Part shown: piece after piece, positions 32,981 through 41,078 of the stretch
How positions within the stretch are numbered: the first letter of the stretch is position 1
Layout of the letters: the number at the start of each line of letters is the position of its first letter
Assembly: GCA_029553955.1 (NCBI GenBank)
Contig: JAKPJZ010000250.1
Coordinates: 62,001 to 126,000 of the forward strand
DNA from: Chloroflexota bacterium
GTDB lineage: Bacteria; Chloroflexota; Anaerolineae; SpSt-313
Direction: 5' to 3'
Length of the DNA stretch: 64,000 nucleotides
Made by a program: the position numbers and the translations under genes
The notes under the pieces: model-generated
The model's input: only the letters and a program-made list of their open reading frames with translations
Databases searched by the model: none
Told to the model about the DNA's origin: nothing

Positions 32981-33628
32981 CTAGCGCTGGGCGCCCTCGG
33001 CGCGCCAGCGGAGGCCGCGCAGCATACCGCGCTCCATGACAAAGCTGATGGGCTCGACGGTGCGCCACATGACAGCGTTCATCAGGCCCGGCTGATAGTC
33101 GCCCCGGGAACGCACGATGAGCCGCGTGGCGCCCGGTGCCGCATCCTGCAGGATGAACGCCCAGCTCGAATGAGCGATCTCGGCGGGCCCGCCGTTCTCG
33201 AGGATCAGCGCCCGAGCGGGATCGACGGCCACCACGGTCCACGGCGGCGGCATCGGCGAGCTTTCGGGCGTCATGCGCACCTTGTCGCCCGCCTCGAGGC
33301 CCTGCAGCTCGGGCACGATGCGGTCGACGCTGTGGATGTCGCAGCCCGCCAGGTTCTCGAGCCAGTCGTAGCTGTAGAACCCGCCGCGGCCCTGGCCGAT
33401 CTGCACGAGCCAAGCCCACACTTGGGCGGGCGGTGCCTGGATGCTGATGGCCCGCGTGGCGACCATCTTGGGCTGCGGCACCAGTTCATCGCCGGGCAGC
33501 GATTGGCTCAGCTCGGCGGCGGTGGCGCCCCAGCGCGTGTGCCAGGGGAGGATGAGGAGCGGGTAGGCCACGGCGACGGCGGCGCTGGCCGCGAGCACGA
33601 CAACGACGATCCACTTGATGGCCTGCAT
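32981..33628 (-). CDS. SRPBCC-fold membrane-anchored protein (paralogue 1)
   Basis: 215 residues. One N-terminal membrane segment (about 5-27), then a START/SRPBCC-like beta-barrel: [50 protein letters not shown] and [16 protein letters not shown]. This fold binds hydrophobic ligands; the ligand is unknown. It belongs to a minus-strand group with its paralogue at 33731 and the membrane protein at 32349. A 59-base stretch (33348-33406) is identical to the paralogue. Confidence 0.83.
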   Translation of the reverse strand: MQAIKWIVVVVLAASAAVAVAYPLLILPWHTRWGATAAELSQSLPGDELVPQPKMVATRAISIQAPPAQVWAWLVQIGQGRGGFYSYDWLENLAGCDIHSVDRIVPELQGLEAGDKVRMTPESSPMPPPWTVVAVDPARALILENGGPAEIAHSSWAFILQDAAPGATRLIVRSRGDYQPGLMNAVMWRTVEPISFVMERGMLRGLRWRAEGAQR

Positions 33629-33661
33629 GGCTTATCCTTTGGCCTGAGAATAGAGTCTCGA

Positions 33662-33730
33662 TTCACTGCCGAGACGTAGAGGGCGCAGAGGTTGTTAGCG
33701 AGGTCATCTCGCCTCTACTCTGCGCTTTGC
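33662..33730. repeat. Inverted repeat, CACCGCAGAGG family (diverged)
   Basis: GACGTAGAGGGCGCAGAG faces CTCTACTCTGCG, with a GCGAGGTCATCTCGC centre. It fills the gap between the two SRPBCC genes and touches the stop of the upstream one. Confidence 0.7.
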
Positions 33731-34447
<717 letters not shown>

Positions 34448-34538
34448 GGCGTCACTCCTCCATCGTTGAGCAGAGAAGCCCTGACGGTGTGCAGCATAGC
34501 AAATCCGGACGAAGCGTACAAGAGCCGCTCCGGCGACC

Positions 34539-34655
34539 GGCTTTCACGCTCCGCGCCCACCCGGTGCGGACCCTTTCTACGGGGTTTTTGGGGGTGCCGT
34601 GGGTCGTTGGCCCGCCCGCGGGCGGGCCAACGACCCACGGCACCCCCAAAAACCC
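34539..34655. repeat. Flank plus long hairpin, 37-bp perfect arms
   Basis: The conserved flank GACCGGCTTTCACGCTCCGC, then CACCCGGTGCGGACCC (34539-34573), precedes a loop-free hairpin at 34582-34655 whose arm starts GGGTTTTTGGGGGTGCC and meets at CCCGCCCG|CGGGCGGG. Confidence 0.93.
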
Positions 34656-34696
34656 TACCCTGAGGAGGGCACGTACCCGGCCTCGTGCCCAGGCAA

Positions 34697-34826
34697 GGGG
34701 ATTTGGGGTGTTGGTTGGCGTTGGCGGCTGCCCCCGCAGGGGCAGCCGCCAACGCCAACCAACACCCCAAATCCCCCACGAGGGCTCCGTACCGGGCGGG
34801 CGCGAAGCACGAAACCCGGTCAGTCA
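34697..34826. repeat. Long hairpin, 38-bp perfect arms, plus inverted flank
   Basis: GGGGATTTGGGGTGTTGGTT opens the arm at 34697; loop CGCA at 34735-34738. The right flank (GGCTCCGTACCGGGCGGGCG, then GAAGCACGAAACCCGGTC) is the conserved flank in inverse orientation. With the hairpin at 34582 this makes two opposite-facing copies within 300 bases. Confidence 0.93.
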
Positions 34827-36059
34827 CGCCAGGTCCAGCAAGGCCTCCAGCCAGCGCGCACCCTGCAACCTCCGCTGCACCTTCTCCATGAAGGCACAGC
34901 GGCAGGGCGCGTGTGCCTCGAGCGCGCGGCGGAAGCTGGGGCTGTGCAGCCGGCGGGCGCGGCCTGCGGTGGCGGCGAGCGTGGGGCCGATAGCGCGCTG
35001 CATCAGGTCGCAGAGTGGCGCTGCGGACTTGGCGCTGGCGGCCGCCATGCAGCGGAGCATCTGCGCTGCCAGGTACAGGGTGCGCGTGGTCACGCCGTCG
35101 AGCGGCGCGCGGCCGGCGAGGGATGAGAAGACCGTCGCCAGGCCGGCGCGGCGGTCCTGCTCCACGTCCTCCAGGTCGTCGATGAGCTGGGTGAGGGCGC
35201 CATAGCCGTAGAGGAAATCGACCTGGGCAGTGGTGAGCGTGCCGGCCACCAGGTAGCCGTCGGCCACGACCGAGGCGCCGCCCTTGGCAAAGGTCAGCGC
35301 CAGCACGTCGACCTGGCCGCGGCCGAGCAGCGCCACGCTCTCGGCCTGCGCCCGATGGATGGCGAGCAGGGCAGCATAGACCTCGGGGTGCGCGGCGCGT
35401 GGGAACTGGCCCTCGATCATGGCCACCAGGCTGTCGATGAGCGCCTCGATGGCGCCCCGCGGCTGCAACGCCTCGCCCGCCAGGCGGCGCCCAAAGCGTT
35501 CGCCAAAGGCCGCCTTTTCGGCGGCGGTGATTGCCGGGTCGTCGAGATAGTTGTCGGTGTAGGGGTAGAGCAGGCTGTAGGCGAGGATCGCGGGGGTCAG
35601 GCGCACCGGCCGGCCCAGCACGAGCTGCATGGCGTTCATCGTCCACACGTTGCGGCTGGCCTGGTAGATGTCCTCGGCGGTGAGCGCCGGGTCGAAGCGC
35701 CGCGCCTCGCGCACAAACTCGGCCGCGGCGTCGGCGAGGCCGGTGGCCGCGAGGGCGTCGAGCGTGTGCGCCTCCACGCCCAGCAGCGCGCCGGCCAGGG
35801 GGGCGGCGGCAGCCATCAGCCGCGCCCGCGCCGCTCTGCGCTCTGCCTCGTCGCGCGGCGCGCGCTGCAGCTCGGCCGCCGTGGCCCGCAGCAGATGCTC
35901 GAGCTGCTCTTCGCAGGCGCGCTGCTCGGCGGGGGTATAGGCGCGGCCCCATGTGGGCTGCGCGGCCGCTTCGTCCCACCACGTTGCCGTCCAGCGCGCC
36001 AGGTGCTCGTGCAGCGGCAGCGCGACGATTGTTTGCGAGTGCGTGGCTGTGTCCATCAT
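34824..36059 (-). CDS. Class I isoprenoid-synthase-fold protein (terpenoid synthase-like), function unknown
   Basis: 411 residues, all-helical. Two acidic motifs at the right distance: DNYLDD (169-174) and DDLEDVEQD (294-302). In class I isoprenoid synthases, a first Asp-rich motif and a second DDxxD or NSE motif bind magnesium-diphosphate. Here the first is DxxxDD-like rather than DDxxD, so I place it in the class 1 isoprenoid biosynthesis group without naming a product. RAQAESVALLGRGQVDVLALTFAKGG between them is likely the active-site helix pair. FabK is encoded upstream on the same strand across a repeat. Start: ATG at 36059 (or 36056) with GAGGG overlapping. Confidence 0.72.
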   Translation of the reverse strand: MMDTATHSQTIVALPLHEHLARWTATWWDEAAAQPTWGRAYTPAEQRACEEQLEHLLRATAAELQRAPRDEAERRAARARLMAAAAPLAGALLGVEAHTLDALAATGLADAAAEFVREARRFDPALTAEDIYQASRNVWTMNAMQLVLGRPVRLTPAILAYSLLYPYTDNYLDDPAITAAEKAAFGERFGRRLAGEALQPRGAIEALIDSLVAMIEGQFPRAAHPEVYAALLAIHRAQAESVALLGRGQVDVLALTFAKGGASVVADGYLVAGTLTTAQVDFLYGYGALTQLIDDLEDVEQDRRAGLATVFSSLAGRAPLDGVTTRTLYLAAQMLRCMAAASAKSAAPLCDLMQRAIGPTLAATAGRARRLHSPSFRRALEAHAPCRCAFMEKVQRRLQGARWLEALLDLA

Positions 36060-36129
36060 CCCTCGGCTCCATACGAGACAGTGCCGTCGGCGGCACATGC
36101 TCTATACGAGTCGAGGGGGACGGAGGTTG

Positions 36130-36225
36130 CGGGGGTCCTCACCCCCGGCCCCTCTCCCACCGCAGTGGGAGAGGGGAGGTGTGCGCGGGGAGGGTGGGCT
36201 CGCTGGTTGCGGGGGTGAGGGCTCC
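36130..36225. repeat. GGGGGTCCTCACCCCC repeat with CCCCTCTCCCAC hairpin
   Basis: CCCCTCTCCCAC at 36149-36160 pairs with GTGGGAGAGGGG at 36165-36176 (loop CGCA). Outer GCGGGGGTCCTCACCCCC and GCGGGGGTGAGGGC show the diffuse repeat type common in large GC-rich genomes. Confidence 0.8.
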
Positions 36226-36230
36226 CAGTA

Positions 36231-36536
36231 GCCTGTCGGAGAAGGCCAATCCCGGCCGGTGACCGGGTCACAGGCTCCGCACGTGCCCGGTATGGGCCCT
36301 TTGGGGGGTTTTGGCGGGGTGGTTGGCCCCGCTGGCTGCCCCTGGCACGCCCGCAGGCGTGCCAGGGGCAGCCAGCGGGGCCAACCAACCCGCCAAAACC
36401 CCTCCTGGCTCAGGGCCGGGCGCACGAGGGCATGTGCCTGCACAGGCTTATCTGCGCCCAAGGGGTGGTAGCAACGCACATAGCCCGGCTATCACCAGGA
36501 CGCTGAGGGCGACAGACTCTCCGACAGGCTGCTAGC
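36231..36536. repeat. CTAG-hairpin element, full copy with 47-bp arms
   Basis: Left end AGTAGCCTGTCGGAGAAGG and right end CTCTCCGACAGGCTGCTAG form terminal inverted repeats. Inside: flank GACCGGGTCACAGGCTCCGC, then CCCGGTATGGGCCC, then a hairpin at 36305-36402 (arm starts GGGGTTTTGGCGGGG, loop CGCA, one mismatch). The right CTAG contains the FabK stop codon. This is the most complete copy of the element (about 306 bp). Confidence 0.93.
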
Positions 36537-37476
36537 CGAAGAACCTCGGCATGCCCCTGAGCACATCCTCGGCCTGGCGCACGATGCGTGCGACGAGCGC
36601 CTTGCAGGGGACAATGTCGTCGACCAACCCCGCCACCTGTCCGGCCATGACCGAACCGTGGACCATGTCGCCCTCGACCGCTGCGAGGCGCAGCCGGCCG
36701 GTGCCGAATTCGATGATCTCTTGCTCGGTGACGCCGCGGCGCTCGAGCTCCTCGAAATCGCGCGCCAGGGGGTTCCTCAGGGTGCGCACCGGGTGGCCCA
36801 GCGAATGGCCGGTGGTCATGGTGGCGCGGTCGCCGGCGCGGACGATCTTTTCCTTATAGTTGGGGTGCACCTCGCACTCGTCAGTGCAGATAAAGCGCGT
36901 GCCCATCTGGATGCCCACGGCGCCCAGCGCCAGCGCCGCCGCCAGGCCACGGCCGTCGGCAAAGCCGCCTGCGGCCACCACCGGGATGCGCACCGCGTCG
37001 ACCACCTGCGGCACCAGGGGCAGGGTCGTCACCTCGCCGATGTGCCCGCCCGACTCCATGCCCTCGGCCACCAGGAGGTCGGCACCCGCGCGCTCGAGCC
37101 GCTTGGCCAGCGCCACCGAGGCGATCACCGGCATTACCAGGATGCCCGCCTCCTTGAGCCGCGGGATGATGGGCGCGGGGTTGCCGGCGCCGGTGGCCAC
37201 CACGCGCACCCGCTCTTCGATGCAGATGCTGACCACGTCGTCGACAAAGGGCGAGAAGAGGGGGATGTTGACGCCAAAGGGCCGCGAGGTGCGCTGCTTG
37301 ACCTCACGCACCTGCGCGCGTACCCAGTCGGGCGGGGCGTTGCCGCCGCCCAGGATGCCGATGGCCCCTGCCTCCGACACGGCCGCCGTCAGCGCCGCCG
37401 TGCCCACCCAGGCCATGCCGCCCTGCACGATGGGATGCTCGATGCCCAACAGATCGCACAATGGAGTCCGGATCAC
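36532..37476 (-). CDS. fabK: Enoyl-ACP reductase II-like flavoprotein (FabK family)
   Basis: 314 residues. IRTPLCDLLGIEHPIVQGGM and AGAIGILGGGNAP at the start are strongly FabK-like; SGGHIGEV, PVVAAGGFADGRGLAAAL and GVQ-type GIQMGTRFICTDEC bind FMN phosphate in this nitronate-monooxygenase superfamily. FabK reduces enoyl-ACP in the last step of each fatty-acid elongation cycle. Nitronate monooxygenase is the main alternative. The GTG at 37476 with GGAGGTGA upstream is preferred over a GTG 12 bases earlier. The TAG stop belongs to a CTAG-hairpin element. Confidence 0.86.
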   Translation of the reverse strand: MIRTPLCDLLGIEHPIVQGGMAWVGTAALTAAVSEAGAIGILGGGNAPPDWVRAQVREVKQRTSRPFGVNIPLFSPFVDDVVSICIEERVRVVATGAGNPAPIIPRLKEAGILVMPVIASVALAKRLERAGADLLVAEGMESGGHIGEVTTLPLVPQVVDAVRIPVVAAGGFADGRGLAAALALGAVGIQMGTRFICTDECEVHPNYKEKIVRAGDRATMTTGHSLGHPVRTLRNPLARDFEELERRGVTEQEIIEFGTGRLRLAAVEGDMVHGSVMAGQVAGLVDDIVPCKALVARIVRQAEDVLRGMPRFFG

Positions 37477-37629
37477 GCTCACCTCCACGCGTTGTGTGAA
37501 AATGCGAGTCGCTTGCCCTGGTAATAACGCCGCTGGGCCGCGAGAGTTGCTCGGAGAGCGGTCAGCGGATAGCCGTCAGGTGGGTGCCTGCAGCATCCAT
37601 TATACCTGCAAGCGGCTGCACGGTCGAAA

Positions 37630-37725
37630 GGGAAGGAACGATTCACCGCAAAGGCGCAAAGACGCCAAGGAAACGCTAAGGAGATGTGAATCACCTCCGT
37701 TCCTTCGTCCCCCTTTGTGGTCCGC
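37630..37725. repeat. CACCGCAAAGGCGCAAAG repeat with inverted GGAACGATTCACC arms
   Basis: GGAACGATTCACCGCAAAGG faces AATCACCTCCGTTCC and CCCCCTTTGTGGTCCG. A mosaic of the CACCGCAGAGG and AACCACGAAGG families. Confidence 0.7.
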
Positions 37726-37743
37726 TCCGAAAATGCGGCGGGG

Positions 37744-37912
37744 CGTCGTAGCCTAGCCCCTTGTGGGCGTCGTTCCTCCCTGCGCGCAGGCGGCGTGTTG
37801 CGCACCAGAACCAGGCTGAACCGTCTTTGACGGCGATGATCGCGATAGTTGGCAGGCACTTGGCCGAACACGGGTGAGGAACGATGCCCACAAGGGGCTA
37901 GGCTATGCCGTC
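37744..37912. repeat. MITE-like CGTAGCC element with 33-bp terminal inverted repeats
   Basis: GTCGTAGCCTAGCCCCTTGT then GGGCGTCGTTCCTC at the left; GAGGAACGATGCCCACAAGG then GGCTAGGCTATGCCG at the right. Length about 169 bp. The interior differs from copies A and B, so only the ends are shared. Confidence 0.85.
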
Positions 37913-37982
37913 TTCGTAATGCAGGGAGTCGTCGCGATCGCGCCGATGCGAAGCCCTGGACGCGAGAATCCTTACACGTGCA

Positions 37983-38028
37983 GACCGTAGCCTAGCCCCC
38001 TTGGCCGCCACAGGCGGCTTGTGGGCGC
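37983..38028. repeat. Partial CGTAGCC element
   Basis: GCAGACCGTAGCCTAGCCCC then TTGGCCGCCACAGGCGGCTT then GTGGGCG. It carries the inner GCCGCCacagGCGGC hairpin of copies A and B but only one clear end. Confidence 0.75.
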
Positions 38029-38092
38029 TTTCCTGCGCGGATGACTCGGGCCAGAAATACACAGATGGTTTTGAGCCATACCCGCCGCACAG

Positions 38093-38121
38093 TGGACAAG
38101 CAGTGCGCCTGGGGGCATAAT
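38093..38121 (+). promoter_or_regulatory. Candidate sigma-70 promoter for the methyltransferase gene
   Basis: TGGACA at 38093-38098, 17-base spacer, CATAAT at 38116-38121; start codon 55 bases downstream. Confidence 0.55.
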
Positions 38122-38176
38122 GGCGTGAGAAGATTGCCCTCCTCGAGCCGCAGCAGCGCACTGCAGGAGAACGCTC

Positions 38177-38791
38177 ATGGACGAACGCACGCACGCCTAC
38201 TATGCCTCCCACGCCGCCGAGATCGCCGAGCGCTATGCGGCCGTCAGCGGCGGCATCGACGCCTACTTCGGCGTTGCCTTTGCGCCGGGCAAGCGCGTGC
38301 TCGACGTGGGCGCCGGACCGAGCTGCAACATGGCGCGGCTCATGCGCCTGGGCGTCGACGTCTACGGCGTGGAGCCCTGCGCCGAGCTGCGTGCCGCGGG
38401 TTTGCAGCGCTGCCCCGAGCTCGCGGGCCGGCTCGTGGCGGGGTCTCTGCCCGACCTTGGCCGGCCGTTCGGCGGTGAGTTTGACGGTGTGCTCTGCTCC
38501 GCTGTGCTGATGCACCTGCCGCGCGAGGAGGTCGGCGATGCGGCCTTGGCACTGCGCGGTGTGCTGCGGCCGGGTGGCGTGCTGCTGCTCTCGGTGCCGC
38601 TGGCCAGGCCGGGCATCAGCGAGGACGGGCGCGACGACAAGGGCCGCCTCTTCACCCCGCTGCCGGAGGAGTGGCTGGAGGAGGTCTTTGGGGCCGTGGG
38701 CCTGGCGCTGGTGGAGCAGTGGCACGCGGAGGATGCGGTGGGGCGGGAGGGTGTGCGCTGGTGCACGCTGCTGTGGCGGCGGCCGGGCTGA
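38177..38791 (+). CDS. SAM-dependent methyltransferase, class I
   Basis: 204 residues. SAM-binding motif I is VLDVGAGPSCNMARLM (about 41-56), with acidic YGVEPC as motif II; FDGVLCSAVLMHLPREEV is the post-I/motif III region, and LRPGGVLLLSVPL the motif IV-like strand. Compact size and no membrane part. The methyl acceptor is unknown. It is a single-gene unit with its own promoter, flanked by repeats. Confidence 0.86.
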   Translation: MDERTHAYYASHAAEIAERYAAVSGGIDAYFGVAFAPGKRVLDVGAGPSCNMARLMRLGVDVYGVEPCAELRAAGLQRCPELAGRLVAGSLPDLGRPFGGEFDGVLCSAVLMHLPREEVGDAALALRGVLRPGGVLLLSVPLARPGISEDGRDDKGRLFTPLPEEWLEEVFGAVGLALVEQWHAEDAVGREGVRWCTLLWRRPG

Positions 38792-38809
38792 GGGCGGGGC
38801 GAGGGAACC

Positions 38810-38922
38810 ACAAAGGGTGCGAAGGCTGGGAAGCACTGTAAGTGCGCAGAGGGTGTGGAGGTTGTAGGGGCGTAGGGGCGAGGTAACCTCGCCCCTACAA
38901 ACTCCGTGTGTCTGCGGTGGAA
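38810..38922. repeat. Composite repeat with GTAGGGGCGAGGT hairpin
   Basis: GGAACCACAAAGGG at the left faces the GTGTCTGCGGTGGAACC end; the centre GTAGGGGCGAGGTAACCTCG then CCCCTAC is a hairpin. It marks the left edge of the lower-GC region that holds the TcmP pair. Confidence 0.7.
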
Positions 38923-39050
38923 CCGGTGCCCATCATTTGCGCGAAAGGCCCTCGCCTACGGGTGCGGCCGCCGCACGTAGTGACACCTGGGAGAGTTGCT
39001 GCAGCCAGAGTCAGTGTGTCAGTCAGCGCACAGGGCCGGGTTGCCGGGCA

Positions 39051-39779
39051 TTATGGGGCGCACATCCCAACACGGCTTGGCAGTTCATCCCATGTTCGCC
39101 CGGCAAGAAGACGGCCAGCTCGCTTTTTCGCTGTGCCACCCCACTGCTTGAAGAAGAACGGCACTCTGCACCGAACACACTGATCCCTGATGCCGGCTAC
39201 CCAGCTCTCCTTCATCGGCCTGGCTCCAGGACCGGATTCGCCACCAACGATTACCCAGTGAATGCCTCCAAGATCCAGGGAGGGTATGGGACCAAGTAGA
39301 GGCTCGAGCGACAAGAACTTGACGCGGGCATGGGTACGTCTCAGGTGCCCGACCCGAAAGGCAAACCTCTCATCCTCGACACTGACTCCCATCCATACAT
39401 TCGATGGCCAATCGATTTCTGCGTCCAGTTGCTCGAGCCGCTCGGCACGCTTCGTCAGCACCTGGAACGTGTGCCAAGATGCTCGCCTCATGGCATCGAA
39501 CACCCTCAGTACGAATTCAACAGGTACATCCTTGTGGAAGAGGTCGCTCATCGAGTTGACAAATATCATCTGCGGCTTCTTCCAACGAAGTGGGAGATCC
39601 AGCGCCTGCTCGTGCAGGGCCAACTCGAACCCCTGTCGATAGTTGGGTTGTCCCATTGCCTGCAGCCTCAAGGCCATGCGCTCTGCATAGCAGTGCTCGC
39701 AGCCTGCACTGATCTTGGTGCAGCCCGTCAGCGGATTCCAGGTCGACTCCGTCCACTCAATGGCTGATCGCGCGGCCAT
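39051..39779 (-). CDS. Gp37/Gp68-family three-Cys protein (DUF5131)
   Basis: 242 residues. [20 protein letters not shown] opens the protein, with Cys20, Cys27 and Cys30 spaced Cx6CxxC ([16 protein letters not shown]). This is the three-Cys signature of the phage Gp37/Gp68 family. Later blocks [40 protein letters not shown] [13 protein letters not shown] and [15 protein letters not shown] match the family throughout; a final FFFKQWGG is the usual C-terminal motif. The Cys trio suggests an iron-sulphur cluster or metal site, not proven. It starts two bases after the TcmP stop, so both are made together. GC content is visibly lower than in neighbours, suggesting transfer. Confidence 0.9.
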   Translation of the reverse strand: MAARSAIEWTESTWNPLTGCTKISAGCEHCYAERMALRLQAMGQPNYRQGFELALHEQALDLPLRWKKPQMIFVNSMSDLFHKDVPVEFVLRVFDAMRRASWHTFQVLTKRAERLEQLDAEIDWPSNVWMGVSVEDERFAFRVGHLRRTHARVKFLSLEPLLGPIPSLDLGGIHWVIVGGESGPGARPMKESWVAGIRDQCVRCRVPFFFKQWGGTAKKRAGRLLAGRTWDELPSRVGMCAP

Positions 39780-39781
39780 CG

Positions 39782-40915
39782 CTACGACCTCCTGTCTGCT
39801 GGAAATGTGACCCTGACGTCGTCGGCAAAGGTGGTCTTGGCGCCACGCTTCTGCCGCTGCTCAGCGGGAGGATCTGCCCTGATCCTCCCTTCTTCCTCAA
39901 GCTTCAGCAGAGCATCTTTGTAGTTGGCCTTGACGTAGCGCTTTCCGACATGATGCTTATTGTAGACATCGGCCATGGTCATCGTCTGGCCCGCAAACTC
40001 GCGCAGTAGCGAATCGGCGAGATCATGCAAGGGCTGAGAGAGCGCGAACAGCGCTGGCTGGATGGCTACGGTCGGGTTGTATTCCAGCGTGGGGACGCCC
40101 TCTACCGTACCGGAGCCTACTCTGGCCATGATCTCTTTCATGATGTCGTAGCCTCGCACATGCTTAGTGACAAAGATCAGGTAGTGGCTGGCACGTCCGC
40201 CGCTCGGAGACGTGAACCGAAATTGAAGGACATACTGGCCACCCATACCCCTGAGAGCTTCAGCGATGGCTTCGACGATGTGCGCCTCACGCTCGTCTGG
40301 CTGCATAGGTTCGAGGCGTGCTCGCAGGTCTTCTGCGCGCTTGACACCGAAGAGAGTGTCCATGTGATCTCTGACAGCGTTGTTGTTCAGGCCCATGTTG
40401 ATGCGGTTGTAGTTGAAAAAGAGGATGCAGTCGCAGCCCCAATCCTTCAAGACAGAACTGAACAGTTCGAGAGAAAGCCCCTTGTAGCCCCACGGGTCAA
40501 TAAAGAACAGGGTGGGCACAAAACGCCATCGCTGGAACCTCTTGGCGATCTCCGTTCCCACCTGCTCGTTCAGGACTTGAGGCTTGTATCGCAAGATGGC
40601 GAGGCCTGGAATCGAGGCGATGGCGCTTTCCAGAGAGCGACTGAAGCAGGGATTGACATCGTTGAAGAGGGCGACCAGCATGTCGCGCATATCTGGATCC
40701 TGGATAGCATGTTCGAGGATGAGGATGGGCGTAGACTTGGAGCCATCCTCATAGTGACCCGGGCCAGCGAAGAGATCGACGTAACCGATCTTGCCACCGC
40801 GGGTGCGGGCATGGCGCATGACCACCTTGGTCCATGCCTTGAAGTAGTTGACCACGATCGTGGCCTTGACCAGAGACTGCTCGGTCTGCTCGTCAAAGAA
40901 CGGTCTTGGACTCAT
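39782..40915 (-). CDS. tcmP: Three-Cys-motif partner protein TcmP
   Basis: 377 residues. The N-terminal block [20 protein letters not shown] (about 44-61) and [12 protein letters not shown] (about 137-148, DPWG at 140-143) look like motifs I and IV of a nucleic-acid methyltransferase fold (FAGPG; D/NPxY replaced by DPWG) and are the hallmark of the TcmP family, which is found beside three-Cys proteins. The C-terminal 80 residues resemble a winged-helix part ([21 protein letters not shown]). The ATG at 40915 has AGGGGG upstream. The molecular function of TcmP is not established as far as I know. It lies next to a type III R-M system, consistent with a defence role. Confidence 0.88.
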   Translation of the reverse strand: MSPRPFFDEQTEQSLVKATIVVNYFKAWTKVVMRHARTRGGKIGYVDLFAGPGHYEDGSKSTPILILEHAIQDPDMRDMLVALFNDVNPCFSRSLESAIASIPGLAILRYKPQVLNEQVGTEIAKRFQRWRFVPTLFFIDPWGYKGLSLELFSSVLKDWGCDCILFFNYNRINMGLNNNAVRDHMDTLFGVKRAEDLRARLEPMQPDEREAHIVEAIAEALRGMGGQYVLQFRFTSPSGGRASHYLIFVTKHVRGYDIMKEIMARVGSGTVEGVPTLEYNPTVAIQPALFALSQPLHDLADSLLREFAGQTMTMADVYNKHHVGKRYVKANYKDALLKLEEEGRIRADPPAEQRQKRGAKTTFADDVRVTFPADRRS

Positions 40916-41032
40916 GCGGCCCCCTATTCTGCATTGCCCCAGGCGCTCCTGTTGCATGAGCCAAGAGCACCCTGGGTGACGGACCGAGGTCGTGCGTCAT
41001 GAGTTGGGGATCGCCTAGATCAGTTGTTCTAC

Positions 41033-41061
41033 ATTATAGCGCACTCCAGAGTACTGGTCAA
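41033..41061 (-). promoter_or_regulatory. Promoter of the TcmP/three-Cys operon
   Basis: On the minus strand TTGACC (41056-41061), a 17-base spacer and a perfect TATAAT (41033-41038). It lies in the 163-base gap after the restriction subunit's stop, so the pair is expressed independently of the R-M operon, with a leader of about 110 bases. Confidence 0.75.
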
Positions 41062-41078
41062 GCCCATTTCGATGTCTC

